Assembly (NCBI RefSeq): GCF_016862195.1
Contig: NZ_BOMM01000012.1
Coordinates: 1 to 64,000 of the forward strand
Direction: 5' to 3'
From: Paractinoplanes ferrugineus
GTDB taxonomy: Bacteria; Actinomycetota; Actinomycetes; Mycobacteriales; Micromonosporaceae
Length of the DNA stretch: 64,000 bases
The translations under genes and the position numbers were made by a program. The notes beneath the pieces are model-generated. The model worked only from the letters and a program-made list of their open reading frames with translations, was not told the origin of the DNA and ran no database searches. Numbering within the stretch: the first letter of the stretch is position 1; the number at the start of each line of letters is the position of its first letter. Below are positions 16,693-23,905 of this stretch, in pieces.

Positions 16693-18234
16693 GTGGAATT
16701 TATCTTGATGGAGCGGGGAAAGGTGAAACCCGCGGCGAGGCGTTACCCTTTCGCGAATCTAGTTAGGGACAACTGGGACGATCAGGGCTATCAGACATCA
16801 TTTTTTCTTGAGGTCCATACCGAAGACAGGCGTACGATCCAAGTCGGAGTGGTGAAAATTCTTCGGCTTGATCAGCGTGAGGGGCCAACCGAGGTCCCAC
16901 GTTACTTCGAGGGTTCACTTAGCGACCAATATTGTTCTTTAGGTCAGAACCTAGCTTACTATGAGACACTGCGTGCGCTCGGGCCGAACATATATCAACC
17001 CGTTCTGCGCGGGCTTCGAGATGTTGTATATCAGCCTGAAGTTAGGACAGCATTTTCACAGCATCCAGGGTTTTCTGCTTCGCTAGTATTGAGAGGAAGT
17101 TCGGCTAGGGCGCTGGAAGATGCCGTTGATCTTTTCCAACGGACTGGCGAACCATCACCCGAGGGTGCAGGCCGGATCCTTTCCCTGAGTTTCAGATCGA
17201 ATGTAGGGGGCTCCGAATTTGATATTCCCCTACGCTTCAACGATACAGATCTTCTTCCATCCAGGATTAATGCCGTAATCGGCTACAACGGTACTGGAAA
17301 GACACAGCTGCTAGCCAATCTGGCCATGGTTGCTCACGCCGACTTCGCGCTGAGAGCAGATCCGATTTTTTCTCGGAGATTTGGAACATTCGTCGAAAAC
17401 ACCGATGTCCCATTTGGCTCGGTCATTTCCGTGTCTTACAGTGCATTCGACACTTTTGAAGTGCCCGGGAGGACGGCGCAGGACCGCGAGTACATCCGAC
17501 GCTCTGGCGACGTACGCGGATACTCCTACTGCGGGCTTCGTAGCTTCGATCACGATGAGCCTGAACCTCATCGGCTCAAGGGAATTGCAGAAATTTCTCG
17601 TGAATTCGCAGAGACCTTGTCACGCGTCAGCACGGGACCTAGTAGGGAAATTGTCGACGACGCCCTCGAGTGCGTTGCTCAAGACGCGTCCTTCCAGCGG
17701 CTTGGTTTCACTCCTGAGCAAGTTCATCAGTCAGACTTCGTACTTGACATATTTCCCAGCCTAAGCACAGGCCATAAAATCGTTCTTAATATTATTGTTC
17801 AGCTTTCGGCGCATCTTCAACGCCGTTCGTTAGTTTTGATCGATGAGCCCGAGAGCCACCTTCATCCTCCGCTGCTTGCAGCGCTGCTCCGCAGCATAAG
17901 CATCCTTCTCGAACGCCGAGATTCGTTTGCTGTTGTCGCCACTCATGCACCCGTCGTGATTCAAGAGATACCGAAGAAGTATGTTCGGGTTTTGCGCCGC
18001 TTCGAATCTGTCACCCTGGTAGAAGATCCTGAGATTGAGACATTCGGCGAGAATGTTGGAATCTTGACCCGTCAAGTGTTCAACCTCGATAGCTCAGCGA
18101 CAGATTACCAAGGCGTTTTAAGAAGTTTGGCGGAGAACTTCACACTGGCCGAAATCGAAAGCCTATTCGATGCGGGTCTCAGCGTGCAGGCTCGGAGCTA
18201 TGTCGTGAGCATCCAGAAGGCGCGCAGAGGTTAG
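16693..18234 (+). CDS. ABC/SMC-type ATPase, Septu PtuA-like
   Basis: A 513-residue ATPase. An N-terminal domain (1-160) of unknown fold precedes the head: Walker A GYNGTGKT (197-204), signature-like LSTGHK (357-362), Walker B LVLIDEP (380-386), and the H-loop VVATHAP. This is the OLD/RecF-like group used in Septu and related defence systems. The GTG at 16693 is preferred because GGAGG lies five bases before it. The gene contains TTA codons, rare in actinomycete chromosomes. One base separates it from the HNH gene, so the pair is surely co-expressed. The Septu call is from gene pairing, not similarity search. Confidence 0.8.
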   Translation: MEFILMERGKVKPAARRYPFANLVRDNWDDQGYQTSFFLEVHTEDRRTIQVGVVKILRLDQREGPTEVPRYFEGSLSDQYCSLGQNLAYYETLRALGPNIYQPVLRGLRDVVYQPEVRTAFSQHPGFSASLVLRGSSARALEDAVDLFQRTGEPSPEGAGRILSLSFRSNVGGSEFDIPLRFNDTDLLPSRINAVIGYNGTGKTQLLANLAMVAHADFALRADPIFSRRFGTFVENTDVPFGSVISVSYSAFDTFEVPGRTAQDREYIRRSGDVRGYSYCGLRSFDHDEPEPHRLKGIAEISREFAETLSRVSTGPSREIVDDALECVAQDASFQRLGFTPEQVHQSDFVLDIFPSLSTGHKIVLNIIVQLSAHLQRRSLVLIDEPESHLHPPLLAALLRSISILLERRDSFAVVATHAPVVIQEIPKKYVRVLRRFESVTLVEDPEIETFGENVGILTRQVFNLDSSATDYQGVLRSLAENFTLAEIESLFDAGLSVQARSYVVSIQKARRG

Positions 18235-18235
18235 G

Positions 18236-19069
18236 ATGTATCGCCTGCCCATGCCGCCGAGAGACGACGAGAAGACTTTCTCTGAAATTTGCCTGTCCCG
18301 CCGAAATCCGACTCGTTCTCTTCTTGCCGGCGTTACTGCCTCGATCTTTACGCAATACCGTCAATATACGCTCGCTAAAGGCATCGCGTCTCTATTAACT
18401 GCGCAGAAGTACAGTACCGAGGTTCGGGAAGCACTGCTTTCTAACTATGACCAGCTTTCCTCAGGGCGTTCTTACGCTATCCTGAGGGCTGAGTTGTTAA
18501 GTCTCGCACACGCTGGACGGTGCCCCATGTGTGATGGCGCACCAGTTGCAACCCTGGACCATTACCTCCCGAAGTCGGTATTTCCGGAATTCAGCGTTCT
18601 GCCGAAGAACCTTGTCCCGGTGTGCTATCGGTGCAACCATCTAAAGCAAGACACGATCGACGAAAGCGGGCGAAGATTTCTCCACTCCTACTTTGAAGAC
18701 CCACCATCGGAGACACTTCTCACGGCTGAGGTTTCGGTTGAGGAGTCCGTGGCTATCACCTTCCACGCTTCCTACTTCGGGCATGCGCCCTCGGCAGCCG
18801 CCAATTATTGCTTTCAATTCGAGAGACTCCGACTTGCTGAATACTTTCAGTTGGAGTCGGTCGCCGAGCTCTGCGACCGAAGTTTGGCAATGAGCGACTA
18901 CTACGGCGATGAGCGAGACGGCAACGCAGTCCGCGAATATCTTGAACGCGAGGCTGGCAGCAATCGCTCGCGTCACGGTGCCAACCATTGGAAGGCCGCG
19001 TTGTTCTTGGCAGCCAGTAGGTCGGCTGCCTTCTGTAACGGCGGCTTCCTGCACCTCCTGCAGGAATAG
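18236..19069 (+). CDS. HNH endonuclease, Septu PtuB-like
   Basis: A 277-residue protein with an HNH module at residues 96-139: CPMC, LDHYLPKSVFPEF (D108, H109), KNLVPVCYRCNHLKQD (N125, C130, C133, H135). The two Cys pairs bind zinc and the His-Asn-His set binds the catalytic metal. The rest is helical with no named domain. In Septu the ATPase activates such a nuclease against invading DNA. The ATG is one base after the ATPase stop. Confidence 0.82.
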   Translation: MYRLPMPPRDDEKTFSEICLSRRNPTRSLLAGVTASIFTQYRQYTLAKGIASLLTAQKYSTEVREALLSNYDQLSSGRSYAILRAELLSLAHAGRCPMCDGAPVATLDHYLPKSVFPEFSVLPKNLVPVCYRCNHLKQDTIDESGRRFLHSYFEDPPSETLLTAEVSVEESVAITFHASYFGHAPSAAANYCFQFERLRLAEYFQLESVAELCDRSLAMSDYYGDERDGNAVREYLEREAGSNRSRHGANHWKAALFLAASRSAAFCNGGFLHLLQE

Positions 19070-19411
19070 CCAATTGGTCCGAGGACCTCTACGCGCTGTT
19101 CTAATGGCACACTAAGTCAGAAGTCTCCTGGTCGATGCCGGCCCAACCGCTGCATGGCCCGAAACAGGATTTTGGGCATCTGGTGACGGCTAGAAGTACT
19201 GGGACGTCCGCGTAGACGCGGTCCATCGCTGACGTTCAGTTCGGCAGTCTTCCACCTAGCCGGTTTCTAGAGATCTACGCCTTGGGACACCGGCGACGTA
19301 ACTCCCGGCCGTCCGAGATCCGCTCCGGGCGGCTGGGATGTTACCGACTCTACCGAGGACTTCAGACGCAAGAGAGAGCCGCCGAAAGACGGAGACGAAC
19401 GGAGCGAACGC
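19070..19411. other. Gene-free junction between defence-type island and conjugative element
   Basis: No coding frame, RNA or convincing repeat seen. Composition shifts from AT-richer on the left to high GC on the right. It is a candidate location for the left attachment site, but no sequence matching the ssrA end could be found here. Confidence 0.4.
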
Positions 19412-19771
19412 ATGGCCAGTCATGATGTCCAGACAAGAACTGCCGCTCTGCCTAATGCGGCAAGCGAGAGTTCCGATGGCGGGCTTCGGGTGCTGGTCAA
19501 GGTGCGCCACACCCCGGAAAGCTGCCGGGACGTCTTAGCGCAAGCCGAGGAGTCGCTATATGACCATCTCGTCGTCACGCCCGGAGGGCTTTGCGTCGGA
19601 TGTTCAGAGCCTGAGCCGTGCCGTGCTCGGTATACGGCACTTGCCGTGTTCAGCAGTTACGGCATTCTGCCACGTCGGCGAGCGGGCGTAGCAGGCGTCT
19701 ACGTGGCTGGCGGCACTGGCAGCTTTGACGGCTTCGCTGCGGCCCAGACACGCTCAAACGAGGCCATGTGA
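19412..19771 (+). CDS. Hypothetical Cys-containing protein of the element
   Basis: A 119-residue protein with a central GGLCVGCSEPEPCRARYTAL segment whose three Cys could bind metal. The rest is VLVKVRHTPESCRDVLAQAE and a Gly-rich tail. The ATG follows CGGAGCG. Its last 73 bases overlap the 3' end of the convergent DUF5919 gene, so the two transcripts are antisense there. Function unknown. Confidence 0.55.
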   Translation: MASHDVQTRTAALPNAASESSDGGLRVLVKVRHTPESCRDVLAQAEESLYDHLVVTPGGLCVGCSEPEPCRARYTALAVFSSYGILPRRRAGVAGVYVAGGTGSFDGFAAAQTRSNEAM

Positions 19772-20451
19772 GTCGAGACCATGCCCTCGTCACCAACACG
19801 CTTGAGGAAGAGCACAGGCGCCTGGGCGGCCGGCCGACCGTAGATGTGAGAGTTGAGGAGCATCTCGTCGTCGGCGCGATAAGTCGAGTTGTAGAGCACG
19901 GTGTCGTGGAGCCGTAGCGCGATGCCGGGCTCTTCGTCGAGCGGTTGAAGGCTGACGAGCGCTGTACGGATGCGCGCGCTCATGCCGGCGCCGATGCGCT
20001 CCTCGATGCCGCGGCTGGCGATGTGCTCGCCGTCCGGATCGCCGAGAGCGATGCGCACACGTACGCCGGCCTCGGCCTTCTGCCGCAGCAAGGTCAGCGC
20101 TGAGACGTCCTCGGCCAGGAAGTTCGCGCTGTAGACCAGGATGTCGATCTCGTGCTCGGCCCGGCCGAGCAACCGTGACCAAGAGTCGGATGGCACGGCC
20201 GATCGGTGCGGGTAGATGATCCGAATCTCGTCGGCTGCGGCCAAGGGCTCGACCGGGCGCGGCAGGCTCGGCCACAGGTCGTGAGCCGTCCATCCCGTCA
20301 GGCTGACCAGAGCGTCGCGGTGACGCGGGTACGGGATGCGACCACTGCTAATCCAACGCTGCACGGTCTTCGGGTCGACGGATAGCTGGGCGGCGACGTC
20401 AACGATGTCGAGGCTGGCGCCGCTTAACGCTCGGGCGAGCATGTGGTTCAC
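19699..20451 (-). CDS. HTH regulator with DUF5919/PLD-like domain, copy 1
   Basis: A 250-residue protein. The N-terminal HTH reads VDVAAQLSVDPKTVQRWISS. The C-terminal domain matches what I know as DUF5919, phospholipase-D-like in layout (EIDILVYSANFLAEDV, VRIALGDPDGEHI, LRLHDTVLYNSTYRADDEML). It has no HxK active-site pair, so it is likely a sensor, not an enzyme. The GTG at 20451 aligns with the start of copy 2 and follows GGGAGCG. Divergent from a small gene and an HD gene. Confidence 0.8.
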   Translation of the reverse strand: MNHMLARALSGASLDIVDVAAQLSVDPKTVQRWISSGRIPYPRHRDALVSLTGWTAHDLWPSLPRPVEPLAAADEIRIIYPHRSAVPSDSWSRLLGRAEHEIDILVYSANFLAEDVSALTLLRQKAEAGVRVRIALGDPDGEHIASRGIEERIGAGMSARIRTALVSLQPLDEEPGIALRLHDTVLYNSTYRADDEMLLNSHIYGRPAAQAPVLFLKRVGDEGMVSTHMASFERVWAAAKPSKLPVPPAT

Positions 20452-20463
20452 GCGTCCGCTCCC

Positions 20464-20580
20464 ATCGCCGGGTGAACACCCCATTCTAGCCAAGAAGTCC
20501 CTAGACGTCCCGACCCGTAGTTCAGCGTCCGTCACTTGCAGTGAACACTTAGCGGAACCAAAGGGAATGGACGGAACACG
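20464..20580. promoter_or_regulatory. Divergent promoter region with TAGACGTCCCGACC motif
   Basis: TAGACGTCCCGACC (20502-20515) closely matches TAGACATCCCGAAC (23070-23083) upstream of the paralogous regulator. Reading leftwards, TAGAAT near 20485-20490 is a plausible -10, which puts the motif around the -35. GTGAACAC occurs twice (about 20472 and 20552). Autoregulation is inferred. Confidence 0.5.
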
Positions 20581-20790
20581 ATGGAGAGCGACGCAGAAGC
20601 GGCAAGATCGTCGGCCGACCGGCTGGCGCTGGCCCTGGAGCACGCAGGGTTTGACGTCGGCCAGGAGTTCCCGGCCTTGAGCGACGCCATCGGTCACCGC
20701 GGAACCGCGGTCGTGCGAATTGGGGACGTCCTACCAGCGGTCGCCGACCGGCTCGCTGCGGCCTTGCGGGGTGACTACGGCGACAGGTGA
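20581..20790 (+). CDS. Small acidic protein of unknown function
   Basis: A 69-residue protein, Ala/Asp/Glu-rich, with ADRLALALEHAGFDVGQEFP and a central beta segment TAVVRIGDVLP. No known domain seen. The ATG lies 25 bases upstream of the HD gene and shares the promoter region with the divergent DUF5919 gene; such small genes are common partners there. Confidence 0.6.
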   Translation: MESDAEAARSSADRLALALEHAGFDVGQEFPALSDAIGHRGTAVVRIGDVLPAVADRLAAALRGDYGDR

Positions 20791-20814
20791 CAACCCCGCC
20801 ATTAGGCTCGCTAT

Positions 20815-21363
20815 GTGGATCAAGTCGAGGATGCCCGCGGCCTTGCGCATCAGTTGCTGGCTGATTCGATCCCTCGCCGCTGGTCCCACAGCCAGGGCGT
20901 CGGGCACAAGGCCGAGTCAGTCGCGGCCCTGGTCGGTGGCGACGGGCCAGCCCTGGTCGCCGCCTCTTGGCTTCACGACGTGGGGTACTCACCGGACCTT
21001 GTCGTGACCGGCATGCACCAACTTGATGGGGCTCGCTACCTGCGCGATGTCGCCCGCGTCGATGATCTGATTTGCCGACTGGTCGCTCACCATTCGTGCG
21101 CATTCATCGAGGCCAGGAACCGCGGGCTCGGCGACCGACTCGCGGACGAGTTCGCACCGGTCGAGGGCATGCTCTCCGACGCCATCACGTACGCGGACAT
21201 GACCACCACACCCGACGGCGTGCCGGTTGAAGTAGAGCAGCGTCTCGCCGAGATCCTGGATCGCTACGGGCCTGATCATCTGGTGGCCAGGTCGATCAGC
21301 GAGGCAGGGCCGCTGATCATTGGATCGGTGCAGAGGATTAAGGCAGCGCTGGCCGAGGACTGA
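20815..21363 (+). CDS. HD-domain metal phosphohydrolase
   Basis: A 182-residue HD-superfamily protein. Metal ligands are visible as RRWSHSQGVGHKAE (first His), ASWLHDVGYSPD (the HD pair) and a final Asp in ITYADMTT. HD proteins hydrolyse phosphoesters such as nucleotides. The GTG start at 20815 is used because the overlapping ATG is in another frame. It converges with the next gene with two bases between stops. Confidence 0.85.
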   Translation: MDQVEDARGLAHQLLADSIPRRWSHSQGVGHKAESVAALVGGDGPALVAASWLHDVGYSPDLVVTGMHQLDGARYLRDVARVDDLICRLVAHHSCAFIEARNRGLGDRLADEFAPVEGMLSDAITYADMTTTPDGVPVEVEQRLAEILDRYGPDHLVARSISEAGPLIIGSVQRIKAALAED

Positions 21364-21365
21364 CC

Positions 21366-21818
21366 TCACTCCGCGCGGGAAAGTGCGCCCTGCTCGTCAC
21401 GGCTCCACCGGCGGCCGGCGCTGTCCAGGAATTCGATCTGTACGGGCTCAGGCTCGACGTACGACCGAACCCACTCCCCCGGTGCCGCTCGCTGGACAGT
21501 CCGGCCCGGCGGAACGAGGCCGACGAACTCTGACCGAGGTTCTTCGCCGTCGCGAGCGGGAAGCGGCAGCTCCACCTCGTAGATGGGCATCGCGCTCGCG
21601 TTATGGATGTGAAACAACAGCTCGCGACCGCCTTCGAGCTTGTGGGTCATCTCGACCCACGCGCTGATCTGCTCGGCCTGCGAACGCCGCTCATCCTCAG
21701 CGCGGTCGGCTTCGCGCCTGTGTTCACGACGCAGGAGCAGGAATCCGAGAGCGAAAGCACCGACCGTACCGACCGCGGAGAAGACGTCCGCGAAGGCGCT
21801 GAGCCAGTTGCTATCCAA
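21366..21818 (-). CDS. Hypothetical single-pass membrane protein
   Basis: A 150-residue protein: one membrane helix (residues 9-28), then a highly charged helix (RREHRREADRAEDERRSQAEQ) and a C-terminal beta-rich domain (LLFHIHNASAMPIYEVELPL) like that of other actinobacterial mobile-element proteins. The TTG start at 21818 overlaps the end of the Nudix gene, so it is translationally coupled. Function unknown. Confidence 0.65.
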   Translation of the reverse strand: MDSNWLSAFADVFSAVGTVGAFALGFLLLRREHRREADRAEDERRSQAEQISAWVEMTHKLEGGRELLFHIHNASAMPIYEVELPLPARDGEEPRSEFVGLVPPGRTVQRAAPGEWVRSYVEPEPVQIEFLDSAGRRWSRDEQGALSRAE

Positions 21819-22287
21819 GGTGAATGTCGAGCGGCGAGGTGAGGTACTGGTCGATCCGCATGCGCATCGATCGATCCATCGGCAGCGCGCTGATCTCGGC
21901 CGGCGGAACCCACCTAACTTCGGTCGACTCGTCGCTCGTCGTCGGTGCTCCGCCGACGGGCCGCGCGGTGAACACGACCGAGAACTCCTGCCGAGCCTCG
22001 TTATTGCTGGTGTAGAGGATGACGTGGTTCGGGTCGGTGTAGATGCCGACCAACCCGGTCACCTCCACGTCGATGCCGGTTTCCTCGACTGTTTCCCGTA
22101 CGGCCGTTTCCGGTAGCGACTCGCCGAGGTCCATGCCGCCGCCTGGGAGGGCCCAGTTGTCGTTGTCGGAGCGGCGTATCAGCAGGATCGCGCCCTCGTC
22201 GTTGACCACGACGACGTTCGCCGAGGGGACGACGCTGTTGGCTTTGGGTGCCTCAGGGTCGTTGTAGTAGTCGATGCGTCGTCCCAC
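21811..22287 (-). CDS. Nudix hydrolase
   Basis: A 158-residue Nudix protein. The Nudix box is GGGMDLGESLPETAVRETVE with the EExG continuation, which binds Mg and cleaves nucleoside diphosphates linked to another moiety. The GTG at 22287 lies 7 bases after the DUF5919 stop, with GGAG and GAGG as ribosome sites. DUF5919-Nudix pairs recur in actinomycete elements; the pSAM2 immunity factor Pif also has a Nudix motif, so a role in transfer immunity is possible. Confidence 0.85.
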   Translation of the reverse strand: MGRRIDYYNDPEAPKANSVVPSANVVVVNDEGAILLIRRSDNDNWALPGGGMDLGESLPETAVRETVEETGIDVEVTGLVGIYTDPNHVILYTSNNEARQEFSVVFTARPVGGAPTTSDESTEVRWVPPAEISALPMDRSMRMRIDQYLTSPLDIHLG

Positions 22288-22294
22288 GTCGTCC

Positions 22295-23026
22295 TCACTC
22301 CAGCGGTGTCGCGGCGTCCCACACGTGCTCGAAGCTGTCCACGTACGTCGAGACCATCGTCGCCCCGGCGACGCGCCGCAGGTGGAAGACCGGCGCCTCG
22401 GACGCGGGGAAGCTGTAGATGTGCGTGTTGACCAGTAGCTGCTCATCAGCCCGGTAGATCGAGTTGTAGAGCACGGTGCTGTGCAGCCGACACTCGACGC
22501 CTTCGAGACTGAGCAGGGGTCGGTACATGACGATGGCGTTCTTGATTTTCGCGGCAAGGCTCTCGATGCCCTCGTCCGCATTGCGTTGCGCCACGACCTC
22601 GGATTCCGGGTCGCCGAGCAGGATGCGGACTCGCGCGCCATCTTCGGCCTTATTGCGGAAGATCCGTCGTACGCCAGCATCTTCGGACAAGAAGAGCCCG
22701 CTGTAGACCAGGACCCCGATCTCCGACTCGGCATTGTCGAAGAAGTTGCGCCACAGCTCGGACGGCACGGTCCAGCGGTGCGGATAAATGTTGATGATCT
22801 CGCTCTCGCTGGCGCTAGCGACCTGGCCGGCGTCGAGGGCTTCGGGCCAGAGGTACACCTCGTCGACGCCGAGATGAGCAGCAGCCGCGTACCGATGACG
22901 CCGGTACGGCATCCGTCCGCTGATCCAGCGCTCGATGCTCTTCGGATCAACTTTGATCGCTTCCGCGAGCCCAGCGGGGGTGATTCCCCGTTGCAACATC
23001 GCGGAGCGTAGCCGCTCGTTCGGCAT
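22295..23026 (-). CDS. HTH regulator with DUF5919/PLD-like domain, copy 2
   Basis: A 243-residue paralogue of the gene at 19699-20451. HTH: LAEAIKVDPKSIERWISG with YRRHRYAAAAHLG. C-terminal domain: EIGVLVYSGLFLSEDA, VRILLGDPESEVV, CRLHSTVLYNSIYRADEQLL. The ATG at 23026 starts MPNERLRSAMLQRG; an upstream in-frame ATG at 23095 adds 23 unconserved residues. It heads an operon with the Nudix and membrane genes and shares an operator-like motif with copy 1. Confidence 0.82.
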   Translation of the reverse strand: MPNERLRSAMLQRGITPAGLAEAIKVDPKSIERWISGRMPYRRHRYAAAAHLGVDEVYLWPEALDAGQVASASESEIINIYPHRWTVPSELWRNFFDNAESEIGVLVYSGLFLSEDAGVRRIFRNKAEDGARVRILLGDPESEVVAQRNADEGIESLAAKIKNAIVMYRPLLSLEGVECRLHSTVLYNSIYRADEQLLVNTHIYSFPASEAPVFHLRRVAGATMVSTYVDSFEHVWDAATPLE

Positions 23027-23069
23027 CGTCTCCCCATATAGGACGTCCATCAGCTTGCCCACCCTAGGG

Positions 23070-23157
23070 TAGACATCCCGAACACGTCCAGCCATGACCT
23101 GATCACGTCCCGTCGCCTGGTCGCACTCTCATTGGCGTCGATGCGGAACACGCATCG
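23070..23157. promoter_or_regulatory. Divergent regulatory region with shared motif and hairpin
   Basis: TAGACATCCCGAAC (23070-23083) repeats the motif upstream of the other DUF5919 gene. CGATGCG-GAACA-CGCATCG (23139-23157) is a perfect 7-bp dyad just upstream of the transfer operon. Both are likely binding sites controlling regulator and transfer genes. Confidence 0.5.
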
Positions 23158-23178
23158 CCGAACGAGAGGAGATCAGCA

Positions 23179-23373
23179 ATGGAGATCCAACACTTCACGA
23201 ACGAGGCCCCGATCTGCCCGTGCGGCGCCCAGCTCGGGACTAACAACTCGACGCTCTGCCGCAAGTGCGCGGCCCGGAACCGCTGGATCCGCCGGCACCG
23301 GGCGCGCGGCAGCCACAACGGCGCCGACAAGGGCATCCGTACGCGCCGCAACCGCAAGGATCGTGGCGCATGA
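23179..23373 (+). CDS. Small zinc-ribbon protein
   Basis: A 64-residue basic protein with CPCG near residue 13 and CRKC near 28, a probable four-Cys zinc ribbon, then an Arg/Lys-rich tail suited to nucleic acid. The ATG follows GAGAGGAG. Its TGA overlaps the ATG of the next gene (ATGA). First gene of the transfer operon. Function unknown. Confidence 0.7.
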   Translation: MEIQHFTNEAPICPCGAQLGTNNSTLCRKCAARNRWIRRHRARGSHNGADKGIRTRRNRKDRGA

Positions 23374-23564
23374 CGATCGCCGTCTCCGCCGTAATCCTGC
23401 TCGGCGTGATCGTCTTCCTGCTCTGGCGTTACGCCCGTCTGCCGCTCTGGCAGGCAGCGATCTGCGCGGCCTTCGGCTACTACCTGGCCTCGTCATCGAT
23501 CGGACCCACGATCGGCAACGCACTCCGCGCCCTGGCCCGATTCATCGCCGGATTGACCCTCTGA
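23370..23564 (+). CDS. Small two-helix membrane protein, Spd-like
   Basis: A 64-residue protein with two hydrophobic segments (residues 3-19 and 26-44). Small membrane proteins next to the translocase gene in actinomycete elements are the Spd (spread) proteins that help plasmid spread inside mycelium. It overlaps its upstream neighbour by ATGA. Confidence 0.65.
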   Translation: MTIAVSAVILLGVIVFLLWRYARLPLWQAAICAAFGYYLASSSIGPTIGNALRALARFIAGLTL

Positions 23565-23584
23565 AAGGAGGCATCACCACACCC

Positions 23585-23905
23585 ATGACCACCGAATCGC
23601 GCACACCGCGCCCGACCATCGACCAGGAGGCCGTCACTGCCCACCTCCGCGCCGCTCGACGCCGAGGGACGTATTCGGACCTATGGACCGTCGTCGGCGA
23701 CGTCCCTGTCCTACTCGCCGAGGTCGACCGCCTCGCCCGACTCCTCAGCCGCACCCGATGGGACTTCGCCAACCTGCTCGCCGGCGCCCAAGCGACCCTC
23801 ACCGCCGACCAAGACGGCGATCCCGACCCGCTTGCGTACCTCCGCGACGAGGTTGCCCAGCACCGCGCCTGGGTGCCGCCCGACGATGGCGAACTCGTCG
23901 AATGA
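23585..23905 (+). CDS. Hypothetical 106-residue transfer-operon protein
   Basis: A soluble, largely helical protein: AVTAHLRAARRRGTYSDLWT, then VLLAEVDRLARLLSRTRWDF, then an acidic tail. AAAGGAGG lies 13 bases before the ATG, longer than ideal. Its stop overlaps the translocase start (ATGA), so it is coupled to the transfer motor. No family known to me. Confidence 0.7.
   Translation: MTTESRTPRPTIDQEAVTAHLRAARRRGTYSDLWTVVGDVPVLLAEVDRLARLLSRTRWDFANLLAGAQATLTADQDGDPDPLAYLRDEVAQHRAWVPPDDGELVE

Larger units (their letters stand above)
11666..19069. other. Composite defence-type island
   Basis: Five main genes in two divergent operons: methyltransferase-HerA-NurA leftwards, and PtuA/PtuB-like rightwards. 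The whole stretch is visibly AT-richer than the flanks and uses codons such as AAT, ATA and TTA. It is flanked by a toxin-gene remnant and a conjugative element. Defence function is inferred from domain content. Confidence 0.65.
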
